In this document: positions 43,006-56,257 of the stretch, piece after piece
Numbering within the stretch: position 1 is the first letter of the stretch
How the letters are laid out: the number at the start of each line of letters is the position of its first letter
Source: Tethya wilhelma
Lineage: Eukaryota; Porifera; Demospongiae; Tethyida; Tethyidae
NCBI GenBank assembly: GCA_964030475.1
Contig: CAXIPT010000004.1
Location: 5,075,162 to 5,139,161 of the forward strand
DNA length: 64,000 nucleotides
Direction: 5' to 3'
Notes under the pieces: model-generated
Databases searched by the model: none
Told to the model about the DNA's origin: nothing
The model's input: the letters and a program-made list of their open reading frames with translations, nothing else
Made by a program: the position numbers and the translations under genes

Positions 43006-45857
43006 CTAGAGAGAGATGTTTGGATTCAAATATCAGTTAATAACTTACAAGTTAATGTCACTCTTGCGGTAACGTTTTCTCCGATTGACGAGACACAATA
43101 AGACGACAACTATGATAGCCACCACCATCACTATAACAATCACTCCAGAACTCCCAGCCGACCCAAGTATAGCTGAGTTAACTAAAATATAGAGATATTG
43201 AGTGTAGAGGACATGCATACATGTCACAGTACATGCATGCATGCAAGCATATATAAGTCTATATCTCAACACTATAGCTATATGTATAACAAAGAGGCAC
43301 TACCACAATTTTTTTTTGGTACTTAACTTCACAAATTTTTGGATTAAACGTTATCTGTGAAAATTGTCCGACAAAAAACTCTATAATTTATGTACATGTC
43401 CACTTTATATCGATCCATACAACTAGTAAAATCTGCAGTAGGGTTCTATCCACGAAAACTAAGTAGTATACGGTAGACCAACAGTTACTTTATAGTTATA
43501 CCATAGTAGTAGGGAAAAATGGTTGACAATCACTAAGAGCCAGAGGTGAGGTTGTGCATGGTTATCACGATAATTCCCTACTACTATCATACGTACGGTA
43601 GTACGTATAGTAGGAATGGGCCGAATGTCCCATAGGCACAATACAAAATGTTTATGATCATAAAAATCTAACAAAACAAAATTGAGTCTTCAAACTTGCT
43701 CACAGTCTCTCACTGACAGATTACCAATTGTATGCAAGGCCTAAAACTCACAGAAACTTTCGTCAGCACTCGTAGAGAGAGCTAGTGGGAAGCCACAATA
43801 GTGCCATTTTTGTTCTGCTAACGTACTTACTTACGTACTTACGTACTTTCTAACTGACTTACTTGAAAAGCATTTCCAGAGAACCAGAAAGTGTTGAGCC
43901 AACTTTGACAGCACAAAGTAACTCCTTTTCATAGGTACTACATTCCTTGATACTCGTTTTCATCACAAATAAGCCTAAACAAAAACTAGAAAGCTTTGAA
44001 ACTTAGAGTATAAATTCATGTACTTCAATGTAGCCATCTTCCTGAAGGTAGAGTTCAAAGGTCATCCACGTGGCATTAAACGCGCATGCGCATAAGCTGC
44101 TCTAGCAGCCAATGTAGCTGCTTCTCAGATAACTCAAGTTTTTTATAGGGACTAACCAGTCTCTGATAGTCTCTTCACTGTAGTGTTGAAAAAAGTGAAT
44201 GAACAAGTAGTAAAAATTTCAAAAAAAATAAGCAGTGTAGGAATGGGCAGTGCATTAAAAAGTATTGGAACAAGGAATGGTCCCAATTTCGGCACATGAC
44301 TACTTCATTTTTGTGCCCAAGTCTTGGCTGGTATTAATCTAATCATGCATGCTATACTTTATTCCACTTTTTAGCCAAGTGATAAGATTGACAGGAATTT
44401 GAACCATGTGATAAAAATTAATGTGATACTAGCTGATACTAGCTGATACTACTCAAGTACAGATCATTCTTTGAACCATTTACGACAATAATAGCTATGC
44501 ATGAGGGATAAAAATGAAAATGAAGTAGTCATGTGCCGAAATTGGGACCATTCCTTGTTCCAATACTTTTTAATGCACTGCCCATTCCTACACTGCTTAT
44601 TTTTTTTGAAATTTTTACTACTTGTGGTATTATAAATTAGATCCGTTCTCACTGCTGGGTTTTTTGGGCTCATATACCTATAGCAACAAAAGTACCCAAC
44701 AGTGGTTACTTTTTCATTTTAAACAAAAAACCTGCCTTATCTTCTCCTGCAAGCTTGTTACGGGTTTCTTTTCTGATGACATTGTCAATAAGAGACAGTT
44801 TGACTTTGGCCAAAATTGTCCAGAAAGCACAAATTAATAAGTTTGCATTGGCCCTGAAATGCAAAATGTTTCAGTCTTGTATCAGAAAACACAAACTCGC
44901 TATTTACTCTTCCAGAAACTGCTAAAATTTCTTTATGCTATATATGACTATTGCAGCTAACACACTATATAATACAGCCTATCATAGGTGGAGATTTTCC
45001 TGCATGGGTAGTACCAAATAAATGAAAGCACCGATGGTGCACAACCCTCGGCACACTCTAACAACTATATAGTTATGCATATGAATATTGTGTTTAATGC
45101 CACCACTATCAAATGGCTTAATTCATCATACCATCTGCATAAGACTTTGTGTACGAAATTACTGGCTGAAGATTTAGTCTCACCACAAATGCATAGAGGG
45201 TCACATTTTATGGCAGTCCCTTTTCAAATGTGCTTCAAATTTTGAAGACTGTGCATTAAGAACTGAATTGCCTAAGTTAAAAGTCAGTTAACTAGGTTAA
45301 TTCTTACAAAGGTTTTTGTTACGAAAAAAGTCTTATGTTGATTCACGTTACCAAATAATGTTTTGTGAATCAACTATCACGACTATGACTACACTGTGCA
45401 GGCTACATCAACGGTTTACTATAAAAACAGCCACACGAAGCTGACTGCCAGTGGATTGCAAGGAAGCCGCCACTTGTGTCATAAATAAATATGCACCGTG
45501 CACTGTAGAGTAAAGCATATAGTCCAAACTATATATGGCATGTCTGTCAGACCTACTGATGGTCATGCAGACTGCAAAGATGGAAAACATGGCCAAACTT
45601 AATAACTGTGTCATTCAATGCTTATACTACTGAGTGAATGGGTAAGCAGTTAGATAGTGCTAACAAACTCTAAGCTCCATTTAATACCTTACATGAAAGT
45701 CAACTCCTTGTTCCCTGTTCTGGCCAACGGCATAGACTAAACAGAGTAGATTCAGTCCAGCCGAACTGATCATTCAACTGTATCTCTAAATAACGCACAC
45801 TACACGTGCTATTGTAGGTGTGACTAAAAAATTGTGGGTGTGGCCTCGAAACCAAAN

Positions 45858-45894
<37 letters not shown>

Positions 45895-48029
45895 GTGTGT
45901 GTGTATGCATATGTGTGTGTGTATATGGTGTGTGTGTGTGTGTTTGGAGAAGGTTTGATGGAGTATTTACTGGAGAGCTAGCATATGTTATTTTTATTCT
46001 GAATTCTAACAGATCACTAGTACGATCCCAACACGAATACTTACTTAACATGTAGAATGAGGCACCATAATTTTTTTCACTTCTATCCCTATCTGTAGAT
46101 GTATTATTCCCATTTGGTGATCCTCACAATGATGCTAGTCTCTCAAGTGTTGACTTTCTTGGTACACTTGATGATGGCGCCTCTCCACCTATCCTCTTAG
46201 AGCAACCCTTTCGGTTCTTCAACGATACTGAGACCACTCTATATGTATGCGAATTTTATGCTGTAATTTTAACATTCACATTGTTGAAATTAAACACTTG
46301 AGAAATTTTGACAACCTATTACCGATATAATAGTGCATGTGTCGCTACCTTTGACAAAAATTTAACATGCAAAATATTTTAAGCCCAAAAATAATTATGT
46401 CAAACTTGGTATATAGTGTCAGCCATTAGCATGCACATGGCTCTTCCATTTTATGCATTGATTTGTGACCTGTATTACAGGTAAATTCAAATGGAATCCT
46501 GTTGTTTCAAACGGAGTACAGTTTTTCCACTGGGCAGCAGTTTGATTCTCAGTCGCTCCCATCCATACCACTTATTGCTCCCTTATGGACCGATGTTAAT
46601 ATAAACCCAAATACTAGGCCAGCTGGTGCTGGTGAGATATACTATCGTCAAACAGATGAAGAGTTGACACTTCAACATGCAATGGATCTAGTTCAAGCTG
46701 CTCAGCTATCATTGACTGTGAAAGAAAATTTTCAACCGATTCGAGTGTTTGTTGCTACTTGGGATTCTGTAGCATGCTGTGACTTAGGGACTGATGTAAG
46801 AATTAGCAGTCAACTGTATGGATGCAGTAATATTTTGCTTAGCCTATACACCACGAGTTTTATTAGCCTAACATCACTAGTAGATTCTGTTTACTTCACT
46901 TATAATTTTGTTTCATTATCGTTATTATTTACGTGCAGTTTAGAAATACCTTCCAACTTGCATTGGTTGTAGATGGAAGCAACAACTCATTTATCTTTTT
47001 CATCTACAATCGTCTTGAGTGGTTGATAGGGCAAAACATCGGGTTCAAGAACTCCGATGGAAGTCGGCTTTTTGCACTCACAAGTGGGTTTGTTGAGAAT
47101 AGGGCAGAGCTGATGTCTAGACTTTTGAAAGGCAGTAATGTTGGCATTCCTGGACTTCACTTTTATCAAGTTGATAGTGAGTTTATTCTATATAGAGTCT
47201 ATTATAGCTAAAGCCTGTGAGAAAGGGGAGGGAAGGCAGCTGTACGAGTGTGTCATAGGCACATAGCAATCTAGATGGGGTTGAGAGGCACGCCTCCCTG
47301 AAAATTGCAATGTTTTGAGATCAATTCTGTTGCATTATTGGCTCCGTAGCTGCTATTTTGTTTATAGGGTGGTAAAGGAGAACTGAGAATTCCTTTGTAC
47401 CTATCGCTATCAGTATGTCATATAAAGTCCGTGCAATATCATACCAGTACTAAGTTTAATTTGAGTTCAACTGGGGTTGTAATAATATGCTAGCTTATGC
47501 CCCCCCTTCCCAATTACTACCCTGACTGTGCACAGCGAGTTTTCAATCCATTTTATTTGTCCAGAATCATCAAGGTTAGCTCCCCAGGTGAATACTGAAG
47601 CTTCAACAGGTATGTACATGCAATACTTGTCAATAATACTTGATTGTATCATATAAGTACCTCTTATATCCATTATTGCAGTAAAACCTAACCATCTGTT
47701 AGTGTACAACATTGGCAACAGCTTTTGTCTAGAAGATGGACTAGAAGAAGTCACTTTTACAATTCACTGCAATGGAGAGCAGATGTTAGTCCCTCATTCA
47801 GTCAATTGGACGTACAACAATGGAACACTATTGGATCCCAATGAGCCTCAACTCAATACCACTATTCACTATGAGAATGGCCAGAGCTCCCTTGTATTTG
47901 GCCCAGCTTCACTCACTGACATCATACGTGCATTGGGTCTGACCACTGAGAGCAACACACTCACTATAACATGTCGACTATTCAACGACTTTGGAGAAGA
48001 CACATCAATCACACAGATAGGAGAATGTG
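36330..48029 (+). CDS. Gene D: NIDO receptor tyrosine kinase, ectodomain part
   Basis: ATG at 36330 (MKQRRFASGLICIICILL; the preceding in-frame GTG is not used). Exons: 36330-36600 signal and LDLa-like; 36785-36946 LDLa; 37166-37303 Cys-rich (GC donor); 37363-37545, 38719-38892, 40148-40324, 40422-40604 sushi; 40695-40847 and 41105-41326 Calx-beta; 41568-41713 NIDO part 1 (also at 46099-46244); 46481-46795 and 46939-47176 NIDO parts 2 and 3; 47565-47609 linker; 47682-48029 Ig-like. All phases fit. NIDO part 2 begins at 41950 but is cut at 42207; the complete exon is in the repeated copy. The contig 42216-45856 interrupts the gene artificially. There is one more sushi than in gene A. The remainder is 42312-43181 (inverted) and 49212-50471. 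Predicted extracellular half of a cell-surface receptor. Confidence 0.88.
39119..39203. repeat. (CT)n(GT)n compound microsatellite
   Basis: A CT run passes into a GT run in gene D's intron between sushi exons 38719-38892 and 40148-40324. Confidence 0.95.
39423..40092. mobile_element. TTAA-flanked element with GGCCCGGGTCAG ends
   Basis: The 670-bp element has ends GGCCCGGGTCAG and CTGACCCAGGCC, each bordered by TTAA (39419-39422 and 40093-40096). TTAA duplication is known for piggyBac and Kolobok superfamilies; GG-starting ends favour Kolobok. There is no transposase frame, so it is non-autonomous. It ends 55 bp before a sushi exon of gene D. Confidence 0.82.
41327..42207 (+). repeat. 881-bp duplicate of 45858-46738 flanking the inverted contig
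   Basis: All landmarks match at offset +4531, including the (GT)n run, NIDO part 1 exon and the start of NIDO part 2. The left copy ends at the Ns at 42208 and the right copy begins after the N at 45857. The two copies are one piece of gene D present at both contig ends. Confidence 0.9.
42312..43181 (-). CDS. Gene D membrane and kinase N-lobe exons in the inverted contig
   Basis: Minus-strand exons 43049-43181 (helix SGVIVIVMVVAIIVVVLLCL, then NRRKRYRK), 42906-42946, 42616-42837 (GQGEFGVVYKG, VAIKTLKG) and 42312-42535 (EELLKECLKMQQFDHPNVLT). Lengths 133, 41, 222 and 224 equal those of gene C. The last exon ends in phase 0 before the catalytic-loop exon, which is absent on this contig but present at 49212-49324 on the plus strand. 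Together the two sets make one complete kinase. Alternatively this is a fragment of a separate gene, but the complementarity argues against that. Confidence 0.9.
43590..44632 (-). mobile_element. About 1-kb non-autonomous element, copy 5 (reverse)
   Basis: It starts with TACGTACGGTAGTACGTA and ends with the inverted-repeat head (about 44205-44320 against 44515-44625), the reverse of copies 1-4. In gene D's true orientation it lies in the intron before the membrane exon. Confidence 0.8.
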
Positions 48030-48148
48030 GTGGGTTTCATCACATCAGATTCACCTCTGTATGCATCCACCTTGAGGTTTTAGGTGGTTGTGTAAATTTT
48101 TAAATTTATTTCTTTACCCCATTAGTTTTATAATAATAATATTATTTN

Positions 48149-49074
48149 TGATAATCTATACACACCATAGCAACACACATGCACTAAACCATATTCACAG
48201 TTGACACTCACACAACTATCGTACCTCTCTCTTGATGTGCTCAAAGTAGTGCTTGGCCACGCCCTGGGACTTGGCTGTGAGGAAGTCTTTGAGGTAGGAC
48301 TCAGCTCTGTCTGTGGAGATGTCTACAGGCAGGAGCAACATGCTCAACCAGTCCTTCATCTCTTTATCCAGAGCAGGGCTAGTCCAGCGGTGTTTGAGAG
48401 CCACCTCCAAGATGGTGTCCAGGAAGGAGAGTCCCTGAGTGGAGAATCAATAAATACGTAGTAACACCTTAATTCATTGGCAGAAAACATGGACAGACAG
48501 TCGCTATTGGTGATACACCACAAACCACAAGGAGTAACTATTTCACTAAATAATGCTTTCACAACTTACTCCCTGTAGAATAGCCAGAAGGTTTCCCTCA
48601 GGGTCCATCAGTTTCATGCTCTCTTCAGTGCACTTCTTGAAGCAAGGAAGGTAACAACCTCGTGGCCTGGCCAACAGGTTGCGGACAAACTCACTCTCTT
48701 GGACAACATACGGTTCAAGAACATTCACAAACTCCCTAGTAGAGAGAAGTACCAAACAGACATGCACGAACAAGTGAAATGAGCGTAAAGTACTGTATAG
48801 ACAAAAGTAGCCCACCTCATTTGGTGGAAAGGTCGTACAGAGCCACCAGCAGTGAGGACGTCAGCCATCTGGACACTGGTGAAGGAGACCTCATTGGGCA
48901 GACCAAGAAGACGACCAAACTCCACCCCACGCTTGATACTCTGGATGGTGTCCATGTTCAAGTGGACGAGGGTCTGGTTCTAAAGGGAAGGGAGCAAGAG
49001 GAGCTTAAGGTACAGTGCATTCCTACTACACTGCTTTCTATAAAGCATGCTAATGTGTATTATCAGAAATGAAG

Positions 49075-49078
<4 letters not shown>
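48149..49078. other. Segment foreign to gene D between N and (GT)n
   Basis: This stretch starts at the N at 48148 and ends at a GT run. It holds three minus-strand exons of an unrelated gene and has higher GC than the surroundings. Its right junction has no N, which suggests a false join through the microsatellite. Confidence 0.65.
48225..48979 (-). CDS. Internal exons of an unrelated gene, product not recognised
   Basis: Three well-formed minus-strand exons: 48816-48979, 48570-48735 and 48225-48434, joined in frame to give 180 residues. The reading starts NQTLVHLNMDTIQSIKRG and contains GRLLGLPNEVSFTSVQMADV, VRPFHQMREFVNVLEPYVV, RPRGCYLPCFKKCTEESMKL and LLLPVDISTDRAESYLKDFL. It looks like an all-helical, intracellular, HEAT-like or regulatory segment with no signal, membrane or Cys-rich feature. 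I considered large deubiquitinase C-terminal regions but cannot support that. Neither terminus of the protein is here. Codon and base use are unlike those of the RTK exons, so it is probably another locus joined by error. Confidence 0.7.

Positions 49079-49127
<49 letters not shown>
49079..49127. repeat. (GT)n microsatellite at suspected join
   Basis: A GT run immediately precedes the intron leading to the kinase catalytic-loop exon. The inverted contig ends in a GT run at the equivalent intron position. Confidence 0.93.
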
Positions 49128-49130
<3 letters not shown>

Positions 49131-49205
49131 AGCATGTGTCACATTTTATATACTTCTTTTGGTGTCAGTAATTGCATGTCATTAATTAGATCTGTTGTTC
49201 ATTGA

Positions 49206-50471
<1,266 letters not shown>

Positions 50472-53092
50472 GATATAATGTATCCTATTCTTTATCCACA
50501 CAGTGGAGTATGAAATTCAAACCAGCTAGTATTAAACAAGTAACAAAAAAATAGTGCACTGAATAAGGTGACCGATGGCATTGCTCGTCTAGAGTAGCGT
50601 AATAAGCATGTGCATCAAGTTTCTTACTCTTCCCACGACGATGACGTATAATTATACGTAGGCCTACCTATGTATATAGCCGCATAGCAGTGCAACCATA
50701 ACTTTCTGATTAATAGCAACTGCATGTGTTCAAGTAAGTCAGTACATTTAGTCTAATAAACAAACAAACAAAAAAAAATTGTGCATCAGGACAACATCTG
50801 AAGAGAGGACAAAGGTCTTGACCCCAAAGTGTTATTGTTCCAGCGTACACCTATTGTGTGCTCAACTGTAGATTCCCATGGAGATTTGTTGACTTTACGG
50901 AAGAATGTTTAAAGTGTGCATATGACATTGTGTAGTAATACATGCAGTGTAGAGTTCCAGGTATTATCAATAGTTATTGAGAAATTGTAAATTGTTAAAT
51001 GAATTAGCTAGGAATTTTTCAGTTGACCTTACCTGGAATTTTTCAATTGATTACCTGGAACTCGTATATACCATTAATGAGCTAGGAATTTCTCATTCAA
51101 CAATACCTGAATTTGTCCTGAAACTTGACACTGTACAAATATAATACAAAGTAACTGTTGCATTCTACAATGTCAAAGTCTACAAATTGGGGATTATCAA
51201 GCTTAATTTGGATTTGATGTAGAACTATGGGAAAAAACATGCAGTTACTATTTCACTAAATTAAATGTAGTAGACTATAATTATGCACTTTACTCTGAAC
51301 TGTATAGCATATTCCTAGAATCATGCAATCAATTTGCTATATAAACTGAAATTACCATGTATGGAAGAATGAATGTCATGAGAAAGAAATAAAAAGTGCT
51401 GGTCCTAAAACGACTTACTCACTTTCATATTATCCCAGCTTGCATCTTTTAAGTAGATTTAAGAAGCTTAAGATTTAATGCGAACAAGTTTGAAGTAATT
51501 AGTTAAAGTCTGCGGCAGATTGAATTGAGTTATAAACTCAGCAGTTATAAAGTATAAGGTATAATATTCATGATACTGTGATGAATATGTATATATAACA
51601 GTCATTTTTCCCCTCATAGATAAGATTGCTATAAGAGCAGATTGTACAGTTCTTGTAAGACTGAGAACAAATTAACCTCATGCGAAGGTAAGGATATTAA
51701 GCTGCCATGCATATCTACAGAATAATACACGGCTCTGTGTACACTACATGCAGGCATTTACATTCTGAATCTATAGGAAGGTGAATCAATCAATATAACA
51801 TATAATTATATACTCTGTGAGAGAAAGTAACGTAACGATACTGAAAGTGCCCTGTATACTATATTCTGCCAGGCCAGCTGCTCCTACAACCACATCCGCT
51901 CTTACTGTTTCCAAGTAGGCTACAACAACTGAGAGTCTTTGATGTAAGTTAATGAACAATTGGTATATCAGTATTATATCTACAGTACAAAGTACTATAC
52001 ACTTTTTACAATAATAAAAATTATTATTATGATCACGTGCAATATACTCCACTGATAGCAGATCTTTTCTAACCACACCCACTGAATGACCACATCTCAT
52101 TGGACGAGGACACAACTTTTTATTAATTGACTCAAAAATGCCAATATTTGGTCAGAACTTTCCCCAGCTATACAGTATATAATATTACCATTGAAAAAAC
52201 ATTACCTTGATCATTGAGCCTGGTCATCACATGCACTAGATCTTGGTTCTTGTCTTTAGGATACAAATTAAATATCAGCAATTTGATCTTACGAGTTCCA
52301 CCTACAAATTCCTAGCCTGGCTAGCTCTGTTACCATAGTTACATGTATGAATAAATCCACATGCTTTGATTTTACTGCCAGGCACAAACAGTCTACACTA
52401 AGACCCCAATTTAAGTTTATCACACAAACGGAAGCGGGTCATACAAGTGATCCGGAATGCTAAAGTTGTGTCATAATCTGCAGTTGTGACACTTGTGCAT
52501 GGTTAATGAATAGATTGCTCCATGAGGCTCATTGGTCATTATTAATAATATTCATACGTTAATTGTACTATTGCCCAGCGCCCTCTATTGCTTACGTAAA
52601 CTGACAGTTTTTGATGAGCAAAGTCGCTTCTTTTCCAGTGTTCCATGCCCAGGCCCGTAGAGAGGGGGGTGCATGTGCACGCTACAGAGTGCACCAGACT
52701 GATTCAACTAAATTAGCCTAAATTTCCAAAATTTTCTGGGGGAGCATGCCCCCAGACCTCCCTAGATTTTCTACTTTTTATGTGACACTTTCAGCAGTCA
52801 ATATGTACCCCCCCCTTTCAAGATTCCTGGCTACAGGCCTAATGCCTGGTATCTTCTACATGTATGCAAGGATTGTTTCATTCCAGATTCAAGGTATAAA
52901 TATACGTATAGTGCTAGTACTTTAGATTGGATCCAGATCTGAATTCTACACAAGTAGAGATATTCAGTATACTGATTTGATCCATTTTTATGAATAATTA
53001 TCATTAATTTCTGTGGAAGTTCTAAAACATGCCCAGCAAACTTAAGATGGCAACTTTTCACTGTCTACCATGCGCTGGCAGTCTTAGACTAA
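50472..53092. other. No gene recognised
   Basis: AT-rich sequence with only short, unsupported reading frames. I see no family exon and no clear complete repeat. It follows the gene D stop, so the first few hundred bases include its 3' UTR. Confidence 0.5.
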
Positions 53093-53766
53093 CTCTTAAT
53101 AGTCTATTAGAGCAAGTGTAAAGCTACATTTCTACTGACTATTACTTTGTGGACCTATAGGCTGTGTGAGTGTTTGATTAGTACAGCAATTATTTATGAA
53201 TTTGTACAAGCTATACTTTTTTCATGCTTTAGTTGCAACTTTAATTCTTGCTATGCTTGCACATATATAGTCCAAGATGTAGATATTTTAAAAATGCATT
53301 CACTCTGTCAGCTTCATACATGCTCAGTACTGATTTGATCCAATTTCAAAGCTTATACGTCATCTTCTCCACTTCCTGGTAGCTATATAGCTTTACTTAG
53401 CTGTAGATTACTTTAAAATTTTTTTGGCTTACTTCAAGTTTCTAAATTGGTATCAATCCAGAGTGCTTGCCTCCTCTGCTCAAAATTCATACTGGTTTTA
53501 ACTGAGCTATATATAGTCCTGAATGCAAAGCTGGTAAAATTGCTGCTGATTTACAATTGGCCACGTGTAGTTTAACTCCCATATAAGCCCCATATATATA
53601 TATACGTACGGTAGTATGTATAGTAGGAATGGGCCGAATGTCCCATAGACACAATACAAATGTTTATCACCATAAAAATCTATCAAGACTGAAAAAGTTA
53701 AGCCTTTAAACTTGCTCAGAAGCTCTCATGCATTGCCTAAACTCACAGAAACTTTCATAAGCACTC
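53093..53766. repeat. Segmental duplicate of 55526-56209
   Basis: From CTCTTAATAGTCTATTAGAG through TGTGGACCTATAGGCTGTGT to the TACGTACGGTAGTA tail of a reversed 1-kb element, the two blocks agree with scattered substitutions and small indels. No gene is seen. Because the copies differ, this is a real duplication, not an assembly overlap. Confidence 0.8.
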
Positions 53767-54066
53767 ATTACAGAGCGCTGGTTAGAAGCTGCACCCATGC
53801 ACGCAGTTTTGTTCTCACTTAATATTATACGTACTTACTGACTTAGCTACTTGAAAGTGATTCAGTCCAGAGAAACAAAAGGTATTGAGCTAGTTTTGAC
53901 TACACAGAGCAACTTCTTTTCACTGATCTGGACTAGCTAGTGCCTTTTACACTCGCTTTCCGAAAACAAGAGCTATAGAAAGCTTCAGAACTTAGCCTAT
54001 AAATTCAAGTACTTCAATTAGGGTGCGGCGATTATGCCTGCATAATTTTGAGAATAATCGGTAACA

Positions 54067-54945
54067 CAGTCTACACGAACGCATCCTTAATTAATTTCCA
54101 CCCGGAAGTTAAACAAAATGGTGGCCTAGCACATGGAAGTAAAAACAACACAAGAGCAACAGCCAGAAAAAAAGTAGCTAAAGTCATGATATTATTTGTT
54201 ATAAGAAAGTAGTTTTTAACAGGAATACATTGTCTTCAAGTTGAATTTCTACCGTGTAGCGATAAAATGGACCAGATGACTTTGATTTTTTGGGCAGCAT
54301 GGTGCAAAACTACTGAGGGCATCCATACTCTACCAGTTTGTAACTTACATCTAGCAGTATAATGTACTGTAGTAGTATTCCAGTAACTAAAACTATATAG
54401 CTAAAATTACTAGTCAAAAACCGCTAGAAATGCCGTACTTTACTGATCTATACTGAACATGCTTACCTCGAGCTATATTCACATCAGACAAGCACAATGC
54501 TTGTAAAACACTGTACTTTTAGCAGAGCTTATTCTGTGCCCATACTCCAGTCTTATCTGGAGATACACAAATTTTATCTGAGTGATGTTCAGTGAACTTT
54601 CTTGATGCGGTAACTTAGAATTTTTGGGCAACCATGTGCAAAGTCTTTCTAGCTTACAAGACTTGCTGTGCATGCACATTCCATCCTGAACCACAAGTAT
54701 TCCAAGTGAGAAGCATGCAAGTAAAACTACAGAGGAGATATACTGTTGCAAAATCCTGAAAAGGCCCTATTATCTTCCATGTGTCTTCCTTTTGACGTCA
54801 TCAGTCAACGTAGTTTTCAATGATGTAATTTAGCATGCGTGCGTTTAGTACTACGTGACGTATTAAGCACAGTGTAAAATTTTACGTGACATGAAGGGCA
54901 GCAAAAATTGACGCACCCACAATTACGATGCGTTCGTGTAGACTG
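54067..54945. mobile_element. 879-bp element with 19-bp perfect inverted ends
   Basis: CAGTCTACACGAACGCATC at 54067-54085 is exactly complementary to GATGCGTTCGTGTAGACTG at 54927-54945. Flanks are ACA on both sides, a possible 3-bp duplication as in PIF/Harbinger or CACTA elements. There is no transposase frame. It is inserted between pieces of a reversed 1-kb element. Confidence 0.75.
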
Positions 54946-56257
54946 ACAGCTAGCAAGAGCATAACCTCGAGAATAAAGGAGTTAAATTTAAAAATAAATG
55001 GAAGGAAACGGGAAATAGTAAATTACCACGTGTAGAAAACCTGAAATAAGCACATGTAGATGAAGTAGCTGTGTTCATTTTCTGTTCAAATCTGAAAGAT
55101 ATTGAACTTAAATCAAGTAGACAAGAAATTTAATTGGACTGCTGTGTCGTTGGACCCATTGAAGTCGATGAATTTGTTGTATTTTAACAAAACTCATGAG
55201 AATAATGGGTAGATTTACGGGAATAATTGGATGTTTTCTAGTCTCTGATAGTCTCTGATAGTCTCCACACTTTCGTGTCGAAAAAAGTGAATGATCAAGT
55301 GTATAGTAAAAATTTCATAAAAATTAACAGTGTAGAATGGGCAGTGCTGGAAAAAGTTAGGAAACAAAGCATGTTGCAATTTCAGGCACAAATATCAGAC
55401 GTACGGTAGTACGTATAGTAGGAAATGGGCCGAATGTCCCATAGACACAATACAAAATGTTGGTCACTATAAAAATCTAGTCAAACCTTCAAAGTTGCTC
55501 AGAGGCTCTTACTGACAGATTACCATCTCTTAATAGTCTATTAGAGCAAGTGTAGAGCTACATTTCAGTGCTGACTATTACTTTGTGGACCTATAGGCTG
55601 TGTGAGTGTTTGATTAGTACAGCAATTACTAATTCAGTAATGAATTTGTACAAGCTGTACTTTTTTCATGCTTTAGTTGCAACTTTAATTCTTGCTATGC
55701 TTGCACATATATAGTCCAAGATGTAGATATTCTAAAAATGCATTCACTCTGTCAGCTTCATACATGCTCAGTACTGATTTGATCCAATTTCAAAGCTTAT
55801 AAGTTGTCTTCTCCACTTCCTGGTAGCTAGCTCTACTTATAGCTGTAGATTACTTTAAAATTTTTTTGGCTTACTTCAAGTTTCTAAATTGGTATCAATC
55901 CAGAGTGCTTGCCTCCTCTGCTCAAAATTCATACTGGTTTTAACTGAGCTATAATTATATAGTCCTGAATGCAAAGCTGGTGAAATTGCTGCTGATTTAC
56001 AATTGGCCACGTGTAGTTTAACTCCCATAAGCCCCATATATATATATACGTACGGTAGTACGTATAGTAGGAATGGGCCGAATGTCCCATAGACACAATA
56101 CAAAATGTTTATCACCATAAAAATCTATCAAGACTGAAAAAGTTAAGCCAGCAAACTTGCTCAGAAGCTCTCATGCATTTCCTAAACTCACAGAAACTTT
56201 CATGAGCACTATACATAGGACTAGTAGACCCATAGGTAAACTATGGGCGGTCCGTAT

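Larger units (their letters stand above)
42216..45856 (-). other. Contig in inverted, wrong position (belongs to gene D after the Ig exon)
   Basis: Bounded by Ns on both sides, it carries minus-strand membrane and kinase N-lobe exons inside a plus-strand gene whose ectodomain lacks exactly these exons. Reversed, its far end (45790-45856) resembles gene C's intron near 29521-29590, and its near end is (GT)n, like the run at 49079-49127 just before the kinase C-lobe exons. It also holds a 1-kb element and a piece like 30391-30420. Confidence 0.85.

Noticed and set aside
42216..43181. A separate minus-strand kinase gene nested in gene D
   Set aside because: It has only the exons gene D lacks, is bounded by Ns, and fits gene D in frame when inverted.
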